Assembly: GCA_037444775.1 (NCBI GenBank)
Contig: JBBILU010000041.1
Coordinates: 1-9,330, forward strand
DNA: 9,330 nt
Reading direction: 5' to 3'
Source: JBBILU01 sp037444775
GTDB lineage: Bacteria; Patescibacteriota; Gracilibacteria; BD1-5; UBA6164
Shown one piece after another: positions 1-5,867 of this stretch (position 1 is its first letter; each line of letters starts with the position of its first letter). Below the pieces are notes generated by a model. The model worked only from the letters and a program-made list of their open reading frames with translations, searched no databases and was not told the DNA's origin. The translations under genes were made by a program, and so were the position numbers.

Positions 1-95
1 CCAGAAAACCGAAATGCACGGACTGCAAGATAAAAAGTATTTGCGAATATTTTAAATTATCCCGTGATTTTCCAAACTCTCAATCTGAGCTTTAG
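1..95 (+). CDS. nth: Endonuclease III-like DNA glycosylase, C-terminal end (partial at 5' side)
   Basis: Frame 3 reads RKPKCTDCKIKSICEYFK, then 13 more residues to a TAG at 93-95. The spacing Cys-x2-Cys-x5-Cys preceded by a basic RKPK stretch matches the end of the [4Fe-4S] loop (C-x6-C-x2-C-x5-C) of the endonuclease III/MutY glycosylase family; the first Cys would lie just outside the window. These enzymes excise oxidised or mispaired bases in base excision repair. The short tail after the last Cys fits Nth better than the longer MutY, but MutY or a related HhH-GPD glycosylase cannot be excluded. The last 44 bases overlap the 3' end of uvrC on the opposite strand. Only 30 codons are visible, so the call rests on the cysteine pattern and the repair-gene context. 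Confidence 0.6.
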   Translation, partial: RKPKCTDCKIKSICEYFKLSRDFPNSQSEL

Positions 96-2097
96 TCAAA
101 ATCTTTACTAAATCCTCCCTGTTTGCTTCTTTCAAAGAATCCACACTTCCAAACTCTTTCAAGAGTTTTTTTCTTGTTTTTGATCAAATTCAAGGCAAAC
201 TTTCCAAAATATTTTTTTTCGCAGCTTTGCTTCTAGAATCTCTGTTAAAAGTTATTGCAAATCTATGAGCTTCGTCTCTGATTTTTTGAACTAACTTTAA
301 TTCAGCAGAATCTTTTGAAAGAACAATTTTTTCAAAAGACCACCCTCTAGCTCCCTCCTTAGTAAGGAGGGAGAATAGCTCAGAATTTTCATTACTCCCC
401 TCCTTGGCAAGGAGGGATTGGGGCTGGTATTTAGCAACAAAAAGCTCCTCTTCCCTTTTTGCAATTGAAACTATTTGAAGTGAAACGGCAATTTCTTTTT
501 GAGCTATTCCCTCTCCTATAAGGAGAGGGTTAGGGTGAGGTATTTTCTCCATAACACTACTAAGTTGCCCTTTTCATCAATCTATAATTATCAAATCTGG
601 AACAAATCCAGTTTTTTCTATTTCTAAAAGTCTTCTTGTCATAACTTCCCTCATTGAATCAAAATCATTTATTTTTCACTCTTCAAGAGTTTTTATTTTG
701 AGTTTTTTGTATTTAGAATTTGCAAGTTTTCCATTTTCTATAACGGTTCTACTTGCGACTGTGTAATGTCAAAAAATATGACTAATATCATTACATTCAA
801 AAACTATATCTTTGTTAATTCTTGAATACCCCAAAATATGAAGCAAATTTTTCATTGTTTGCTTTGTAAATCATTTTGTTGATAAACTTGCTAAATATTT
901 TTTGTATGCTTGTTCATAAATATTTTTATAACAAAGTTTTAATAATTCTATTTTTCATCCGATTTTTGGAAATTCTAATAATGATAAGATGTTTTTACCA
1001 AACATCTCTACATAATCTTTATCTCCCTTAATAAGGGGGATGCCAAAGGCAGGGGGATTTGTGTTTTCCCTATCCTCCTTGAGATTAGATATTTCAGGCA
1101 AAATATATTTAATTTTATTTTTTTCATTTTCTTCAAAGTTTTCAGCAATTCTTGTTTCAACAAAATTAAAAAGCAAAAATTCTATAGAATCTTCTAAAGA
1201 ATTTTCTATTTCATAATTATAAAAACCTATTATTTTTGAATCTCTAATTTTGAAAAATCAAATATAAATTTTTTCAAATTTTTCTACATAATTTATCACA
1301 TCATAATCTCCTGAAACAAAATCTCTAACTATTTGAATTTCATTTAAACTCGTAATTGCTTCTAAATCTTTTTTTATTTCACCTGCTTTTTCAAACTCAA
1401 GCTTTTTTGCATAAATTTGCATTTTTTCTTTCAAACTTTTTTCAACTTCTTTTACATCTCATTTCAAAAAATTTTTAATATTTTCTACTCCAGCCTTATA
1501 AGAATTAATTTTTTCTTGTTCAAGTAAACAAGGAGCTGAACATCTTTTTATATAATAATCTAAACAAGGAATAGACCTCCCTCTAACTCCTTCCTTAGTA
1601 ATGAGGGGTTGGAGGTCATAAAACTTCAAATCACAACTTCTGTAACCAAAAACTTTTTTTAGAACTTTTAAAACATTATTTACATAATTTCCGTTTATAT
1701 ACGGTCAAAAGTAAAAATCTTTTTTTTCGTCCTCCTTAATAAGAGAGGGATTTCTCGTTTTCAAAATTCTGGGAATTTCTTCATTTGTAATTTTGATGTA
1801 TAAATGATTTTTGTCATCTTTCATCAAAATATTATATTTCGGCTTGTGTTTCTTGATTAATGTAGTTTCTAAAATAAGACTCTCAGTTTCCGTATTTGTT
1901 AAAATAGTTTTAATATCACAAACTTGAGAAACCATACTTTTTTTTGCAAAATTTAGATTTCATTGTCAATTAAAATAGGAATTTACTCTACTGAATAAAT
2001 TCCTTGATTTTCCTATATAAATTATTTCTCATTTTTTATCAAAAAATTGATAAATTCAAGGGGATTTTGTGATATTTTTTAGAATATTTTGTAGCAT
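52..2097 (-). CDS. uvrC: UvrC, excinuclease ABC subunit C (dual-incision nuclease), with six in-frame repeat insertions
   Basis: Read with UGA as Gly this is one intact 681-residue protein, longer than the roughly 610 of E. coli UvrC. UvrC makes both incisions around a lesion after loading by UvrB. Visible parts: GIY-YIG nuclease (GIY 14-16, YIG 27-29, Arg37, catalytic Glu77 in LILETTLIKKHKPKYN); Cys155, 178, 186, 190 of the Fe-S site; UVR UvrB-binding helix 230-248; RNase H-like nuclease with Asp437 (ECNDISH), Asp506 (IDGGKGQL) and His611 (RDEAHRFAIT); C-terminal helix-hairpin-helix around PGIGSK (635-640). The extra length is GC-rich palindromic inserts at about 116-124, 160-174, 346-359, 518-532, 560-567 and 575-585, all at inter-motif positions and all keeping frame. 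Start: ATG 2097 gives the usual short lead into SPGIY. An in-frame ATG at 2121 would add eight residues and overlap the preceding toxin relic. It is the last gene of the minus-strand cluster. Confidence 0.97.
351..373. repeat. Palindromic coding element, TKEG type (copy 1, in uvrC)
   Basis: Perfect inverted repeat with 10-base arms (CTCCCTCCTT / AAGGAGGGAG) around a 3-base centre. On the coding strand the element continues through GCTAGAGGGTGGTC to about 338 and is translated as SLLTKEGARGWS. The same sequence with a few changes recurs at 1574-1617, so this is a dispersed repeat family and not native uvrC sequence. It is GC-rich against very AT-rich surroundings and lies in a loop of the RNase H-like domain between the IAKREEELF and RDEAHR blocks. 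Confidence 0.85.
398..416. repeat. Palindromic coding element, AKEG type (copy 2, in uvrC)
   Basis: Inverted repeat with 9-base arms (CCCTCCTTG / CAAGGAGGG) and a single central base, flanked on the coding strand by CCAGCCCCAAT. It is translated as QPQSLLAKEG. It lies 24 bases from the palindrome at 351-373. The pair may be one compound element spanning about 340-427 with two hairpins, inserted in one uvrC loop. Confidence 0.8.
509..540. repeat. Palindromic coding element, HPNPLLIGEG type (in uvrC)
   Basis: Inverted repeat with 9-base arms (CCCTCTCCT / AGGAGAGGG, 509-517 and 521-529) plus an outer TAGGGTGAGG arm. It is translated as PHPNPLLIGEG. It follows the IDGGKGQL catalytic block of UvrC and precedes IAKREEELF, where family members have a short variable stretch. 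It resembles the dispersed GC-rich palindromes seen in many bacterial genomes that read as PHPNP...GEG when translated. Confidence 0.8.
1018..1060. repeat. 43-base palindromic coding element, NPPAFGIPLIKGD type (in uvrC)
   Basis: The coding (minus) strand carries a 43-base unit translated as NPPAFGIPLIKGD (residues 347-359). It differs at only a few positions from the unit at 7088-7130 inside uvrB, where it is read in the same frame as NPSAFGIPLIKGD. The 3' half is a palindrome around CCCCCTTATTAAGGGnG. Because uvrB and uvrC are unrelated at this point, the shared sequence must be a mobile or dispersed repeat. Confidence 0.9.
1574..1617. repeat. Palindromic coding element, TKEG type (copy 3, in the UvrC cysteine region)
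   Basis: The unit is bounded by GACCTCC and GGAGGTC as 7-base terminal inverted repeats, with an inner CCTTAGTAATGAGG hairpin. On the coding strand it closely matches the element at 338-373 over about 36 bases and is read in the same frame: PLITKEGVRGRS against SLLTKEGARGWS. It falls between Cys155 and Cys178 of UvrC. Confidence 0.88.
1729..1751. repeat. Short palindromic coding element, NPSLIKED type (in uvrC)
   Basis: An imperfect inverted repeat reading CCCTCTCTTATTAAGGAGG on the coding strand, translated as NPSLIKED, interrupts the UvrC block that normally runs from the PRILKTR segment into DFYFGPY. It is the shortest member and could be a decayed copy or the core of the same family. Confidence 0.65.
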
Positions 2098-2104
2098 AAA
2101 TTTT

Positions 2105-2398
2105 TTATAAATAATCTTCATATTGCTGAAAACTTGATAAAACTCTATAAATCAAGACTTCTTTTTTCTCATCAAATATTACATAAAAATTCTTCTATTT
2201 TTAACAGTAAAAGAATGAAAATTTTTATAAACTTTAGGGTATATATATGGGAAAAAAGCTAAAATTTGAATTGAAGAAATTATTTCTGCAACCAATTGAT
2301 TTGCTAAACTTTTAGAAAAAGACACTCTTTCAACATAATCTGATATGTTAATTAAATCAATTTTCAATTCTATCAGAAAATTTTATTTTGTAATTCAT
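2105..2398 (-). pseudogene. ParE/RelE-type toxin relic with two compensating frameshifts
   Basis: Three overlapping frames join into a 97-codon ParE/RelE-fold toxin. It begins MNYKIKFSDRIEN (ATG 2398), shifts frame near 2365-2372 where one extra base is present, continues DLINISDYVERVSFSKSLAN to VKNRRIF, then shifts again at the T5 run 2185-2189 where one base is missing. It ends YVIFDEKKEVLIYRVLSS...YEDYL with TAA at 2105. The family degrades mRNA at the ribosome (RelE) or poisons gyrase (ParE); the C-terminal IYRVLSS and the final YEDYL are typical. The upstream antitoxin-like gene ends one base before this ATG. As sequenced the toxin cannot be made intact. Two indels while all neighbours are clean favour a decayed gene, though assembly error or frameshifting is possible. 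Confidence 0.78.
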
Positions 2399-2399
2399 A

Positions 2400-2594
2400 T
2401 TACTTAGAAGTTAAGAAAGTATTTTTTCTATTTATAAAGCTTTCCCAAACTTGTTCCAAAGTATAAGTTTGCATTTCTCAAGATTCATACCTTTTTTGTT
2501 CTTCATCAAGCATATTACATATTTCAACAAAAGAAGTTTCTCTGTTCATAATAGCAGAAACTCTAGTATTTTTTTCTAAAACTTTTTCAGTCAT
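2400..2594 (-). CDS. Small antitoxin-like protein paired with the ParE/RelE relic
   Basis: A 64-residue protein beginning MTEKVLEKNTRVSAIMNRET and ending FINRKNTFLTSK. It has one in-frame UGA (Gly, in YESGEM). I do not recognise a specific antitoxin family by motif. The role is inferred from position and size: it lies directly upstream of the ParE/RelE-type reading frame with a single base between stop and ATG, the usual antitoxin-first arrangement. The C-terminal half is acidic and aromatic (QTYTLEQVWESF), as expected for a segment that wraps a basic toxin. It starts 30 bases after obg, whose stop lies in the same frame. The reading frame is intact, unlike its partner. Confidence 0.6.
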
Positions 2595-2624
2595 AAAAGA
2601 ATATTTATCAACTAAACTTAACTT

Positions 2625-3992
2625 TTACAAATTATATTTTAATCTATCTAAAGGGATTTCTCTATTTGCAATAACTATTTTTGGAGAAAAATTTCTTTCT
2701 TCACTTCATTCAAAATAAAAACTATTATCTAATTCTTCTCAATTCATAATATTTTTTAATTCTTTTTCAACTTTTTTAATAACTCACATTTTATCCAAAA
2801 CATCAAAAACTCTTAAAACTGCTTCTGAATTATCAAAATTCGTCATTCTAACAATTTGCTCTAATCTTTCTCATTTTGCTCTAAAAATATAATCTCATTC
2901 ATGATAAACTTTTATATTTCTAGGTTCATCATCTTCTTCTTTTTTCAAATCATAAAGTTTAATTTCTGGTTTTTCTTCATATTCATCTGTTTTTTCTGGA
3001 ACAACTTTTGAATAATTATCTACTAAATAATCTTTTAATTTTTCAATTCAAAGAAAACTTCAAGAGGATATTACAAAAACTTTTTTATTTGGATATCTTT
3101 TTTTGAACTCTTCCAAAATAAAGTTTATCATTTCATCATCAAGCAAATCAGCTTTTGATAAAACAATTATTTCTTCTTTTGTAGCAAGAGATTCAGAAAA
3201 AAGAGTTAATTCTTTTCTAATATTTTCATAATCAGAAAAAATTTCATCAAGTCTATACAAATCCAACATATGAAGTAAAACTCCTGTTCTTTCAATATGC
3301 TTCAAAAAATCTATTCAAAGCCCTTTTCATTCACTTGCTCAAGGAATTAATCAAGGAACATCTTCAATTACAAGACTTTTTCATTTATGATCAAGAACTC
3401 AAAGATTTGGAGTCAAAGTCGTGAAAGGATAATCTCCGATTTTTGGTTTTACATTAGTCAAAACTGAAATTAAAGTAGACTTTCAAGCACTAGGAATTCA
3501 AATAATTCAAACATCTGCAACTAATTTCAATTCTAAAAGTAAATTTTTTTCATTTGATACATCTCAAAGTTCTGCAAAAGCTGGAGCTTGTCTAGTTGAT
3601 GAAACAAAGTGAGCATTTCAATAACCTCATCTTCATCATTTTACAAGTAAAAACTTCACATTTTTTTCACTTAAATCTGCAATAATTTCATTAGAATCTG
3701 CATCACGAACAATTGTTCAAACAGGAACTTTCAAAATTAATTCAGGAGCATTTGCTCAATGACAAAGATTTTGTCATCAATTTTCTCAATGTTTTGCTTC
3801 CAAAACTTTTTTGTGCCTGTATTCTGAAAGTGTATTAATATTTTCATCTGTAAATAAAAAAACATCTCATCATCTTCAACCATCTCATCCCCAAGGTCAT
3901 CCTTTAGGAATATATTTTTCCCTTCTCCAAGAAACAAGTCAATCTCAACCTTTTCAAGAGATTACCTTTATTTTAACTTCATCTATAAACAC
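2625..3992 (-). CDS. obg: Obg family GTPase (50S ribosome assembly / stress response)
   Basis: A 455-residue protein with UGA as Gly, starting at GTG 3992 (VFIDEVKIKV); a TAA lies 15 bases upstream in frame. Obg GTPases bind the large ribosomal subunit and act in its maturation and in ppGpp-linked growth control. The N-terminal Obg fold (1-158) has the usual glycine-rich loops, many glycines being UGA (for example KGGPWGGDGGRGGDV, 30-44). The G domain has GIPSAGKST (165-173), YPFTT (188-192), DVPG (211-214), SKAD (279-282, usually NKxD) and SSGS (309-312). The C-terminal OCT-like domain is about 355-412, followed by a roughly 40-residue tail. The G1 Asn is Ser and the G4 Asn is Ser, but the fold-defining blocks are all present. 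It lies 27 bases after the thioredoxin-fold gene. Confidence 0.95.
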
Positions 3993-4019
3993 TTTTTTTG
4001 AATTTTAAAAAATAAAGTT

Positions 4020-4346
4020 TTAACAAGAACATCAAGTTCCACAACCTCCACTTCCACATCAACCAGAACCACAAGAATCTGATTCACTTCCTCAAATTAT
4101 ACTAACAAACATTGATTTAAGCTCTTCTTCTTCTGGAGTCATTCATTCAAAAATTACATCTTTGAAATCTATACTTTCCTCTTCAATAACCAAAGCTGGA
4201 CTATCTTTTATTCAAAGTTCATTTTTCAAAGCTTCATCTGTAGTTTCTTCTAATTCAATAAAATCAACTAAACCTAATTCATCTAAAACATTTTTTACTC
4301 TAGAAACAAGAGCTTCTGAGTTTTCTCCATAAATTTTTACTTTCAT
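4020..4346 (-). CDS. Thioredoxin-fold small protein lacking CxxC, with Cys/Gly-rich tail
   Basis: A 108-residue protein. Residues 1-80 follow the pattern of small thioredoxin-like (thioredoxin_3 / MTH895-like) proteins: strand MKVKIYG, helix SEALVSRVKNVLDELG, the cis-Pro-like DSPALVIE, then VIFEGMTPEEEELKSMF. Where those proteins have the redox CxxC directly after strand 1, this one has ENSE. Its only cysteines are in the last 18 residues, five spaced by Gly/Ser (SCGSGGCGSGGCGTGCSC). Several glycines are UGA. It may therefore be a metal or Fe-S binding or carrier protein and not a disulfide reductase; this is inference. It lies between yebC (30 bases) and obg (27 bases) in the cluster. Confidence 0.72.
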
Positions 4347-4376
4347 ATTATTAAATTGTTAATTATAAAATATTTT

Positions 4377-5147
4377 TTAAGTTCTAAAAGTATTCTTTTC
4401 AATAAAATCTGCAACTTGCTTTTCAAGTTCTGGAGAAATTATTTCATTTGTAGAAACAACATTTACATCTTCATCTTCTGCAAAAGCTTCAAGCATTTTT
4501 GTAAATTTCAAAGCTTTTTCAAATTCTGTTATTTCAACATCATTATCTGGAATAAAATCTATCTTTGATTCCATAATTTCTATTTTTTTTCATTCAAGAA
4601 AAGTTGAAACAGAATGTAAATCTTCAATTGAAGTAATTATTTTTATATAATTTTCTTCATTTATAATATCTTCAGCACTCGTTTCATAAATTAGCTCTTC
4701 AATTTCAGAAAAATTATGCTTTAAAGTATCTATAAAAATAACTCCCTTTCTATGAAACATCCAAGAAACTGCTCAAGTTTCTCACATATTTCAACCAAAT
4801 TTTGAAAAAATATGTCTAATACTAGAAACCGTTCTGTTTTTGTTATCTGTCAAGGTAGAAACCATAACAGAAACTCCACCTGGAGCATATCATTCATAAA
4901 TTATTTCCACAATTTGTGCAGATTCTTTGTCTTCTCCCGTTCACTTTTTTATAGCTCTTTCAATATTTTCGTTTGGAACTCAAGCTTTTTTTGCTGTATG
5001 AATTGCAGAAAATAAAGCTGGATTATCATCAGGATCTCATCATTTCTGAGCAGCTACAGAGATTAATTTAGCATGAAGACTAAATATTTTTCACTTAACT
5101 GCATTTACTGCCTCCTTTTTTGCTTGTATAACCGGACCTCTTCCCAT
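4377..5147 (-). CDS. yebC: YebC/PmpR family protein (TACO1-like translation or transcription factor)
   Basis: A 256-residue protein beginning MGRGPVIQAKKEAVNAVKGK, close to the family length of about 240-250. Recognisable blocks are the N-terminal helical domain with DPDDNPALFSAI and the VPNENIERAIKKGTGE hinge, then IYEGYAPGGVSVMVSTLTDN, NRTVSSIRHIFSKFGGNMG and GAVSWMFHRKGVI. Many of the conserved glycines are UGA. Members were described as DNA-binding regulators, and newer work links YebC/TACO1 to relief of ribosome stalling on proline runs; which applies here cannot be told from sequence. The C-terminal domain ends acidic. It follows vapC by 31 bases and precedes the thioredoxin-fold gene by 30. 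Confidence 0.95.
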
Positions 5148-5178
5148 AAAAACTTTTTAATTATAAAATAATTTATTC

Positions 5179-5586
5179 TCAAATATAAATTACATTTTCA
5201 TCTTCTTTCAAAATATTATAAAATCTTTTATCTAAAGTTATCATTTTTTGACCTGCAAATAATTCATGCAAATATAAATATGTTCCATCATAAGTTGAAG
5301 TATTATTTTTGATTGAAGTCGTTAAAACTGTTTTGTATTCTTTTGCATCTAATTTATAAATTATCAAATTTTCTAAACTTAAAATATTATCTAAAATTTC
5401 TATAGTTTCTTCATCAACGGTTTCTTTCTTTTTTAGATTATATATTACTTCATAAAAACATAAATCTGGGATCAAAACTTTTATTTCAGATTCAATAAGT
5501 TTATCAATAAAATCTTGAACCTTATCTAAAGTTCTTTCTCATTGTCTTAAAAAATTTATAAAAATATTAGCATCAAAAATATACAC
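5179..5586 (-). CDS. vapC: VapC-like PIN-domain ribonuclease toxin
   Basis: A 135-residue protein starting at GTG 5586 (VYIFDANIFINFL); an in-frame TAA lies just upstream. It has the PIN acidic residues in order: Asp5 (FDAN), Glu46 (CFYEVIYNL), Asp100 (TYDGTYLYLHE) and Asp119 (TLDKRF), matching the metal-binding site of VapC-type endoribonucleases. Length and order are typical of a type II toxin. A 41-residue gene lies 22 bases upstream as candidate antitoxin. One UGA is read as Gly16. VapC toxins cleave tRNA or rRNA when freed from their antitoxin; the target here is unknown. All key residues are present and the frame is open, so it looks functional. Confidence 0.85.
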
Positions 5587-5608
5587 AAATAAAAATTAAA
5601 GTTTAAAA

Positions 5609-5734
5609 TTATTTACCAGCATAAGGAACATCATTAATTTTGCCTGATGCTTTTATCTTTTTTGCTAATTCTCTTATTCTATTTATTTTAGCTATTCTTT
5701 CAGGACTTAATTTTTCTCATTTAGAGTTTATCAT
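5609..5734 (-). CDS. Candidate VapB-like antitoxin, 41 residues
   Basis: The short frame reads MINSKGEKLSPERIAKINRI, then RELAKKIKASGKINDVPYAGK, with one UGA as Gly6. It is highly charged and begins with a helix-forming repeat of Ile/Lys/Arg, as in short antitoxins that carry a toxin-binding helix. I cannot assign a DNA-binding fold at this length. The antitoxin role is inferred from its place immediately upstream of the PIN toxin (22 bases). It is the first gene of the minus-strand cluster, about 28 bases after the predicted transcription start, so an antitoxin here could also regulate the whole cluster. Confidence 0.6.
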
Positions 5735-5768
5735 ATTTTTTATATTTTAGATTGTAAATTATAAGTTT

Positions 5769-5797
5769 ATAATATTTAAAACTCTTTACAAAGTCAA
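5769..5797 (-). promoter_or_regulatory. Predicted promoter of the vapBC-yebC-obg-uvrC cluster
   Basis: On the minus strand TTGACT (5797-5792) is followed after 17 bases by TATTAT (5774-5769), close to sigma-70 consensus. Predicted start is near 5762, about 28 bases before the vapB-like ATG. The TTGACTTT form of the -35 also appears in the promoters at 8190 and 9240. Confidence 0.65.
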
Positions 5798-5811
5798 AAC
5801 TTTTTATTTTT

Positions 5812-5859
5812 TTGCTAAATATTTTTTTTTTGCTAAAATAAAACTTATTTTTTTATAAA
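5812..5859 (+). promoter_or_regulatory. Predicted uvrB promoter(s), possibly leaderless
   Basis: TTTTTGCTAAA occurs twice, 18 bases apart. The second TTGCTA (5830-5835) is followed after 18 bases by TATAAA (5854-5859), which would start RNA within a few bases of the uvrB ATG at 5868. The first TTGCTA (5812-5817) pairs with TAAAAT (5834-5839) at 16 bases. No ribosome-binding sequence is visible. Elements are weak in such AT-rich DNA. Confidence 0.4.
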
Positions 5860-5867
5860 AATTCAAA

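Noticed and set aside
27..60. Weak hairpin TATT/AATA with T5 after uvrC as a terminator
   Set aside because: Only a four-base AT stem, overlapping the opposing coding sequence; not convincing.
338..540. GC-rich hairpins in uvrC as terminators or a CRISPR array
   Set aside because: They are inside an open coding frame, lack T runs, and have no regular spacers.
2097..2121. ATG at 2121 as the uvrC start
   Set aside because: In frame, but adds a non-conserved MKIIYKKF and overlaps the toxin relic; ATG 2097 gives the usual family lead. Not strictly excluded.
2185..2372. Programmed frameshifting in the toxin gene
   Set aside because: Two shifts of opposite sign would be needed and no stimulatory structure or classic slippery heptamer is seen; decay is simpler.
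3811..5015. Plus-strand frames of 65-70 codons at 3811-4008, 4356-4568 and 4812-5015
   Set aside because: Antisense to obg, the thioredoxin-fold gene and yebC. Their translations are low-complexity Phe/Ser/Asn and match nothing.
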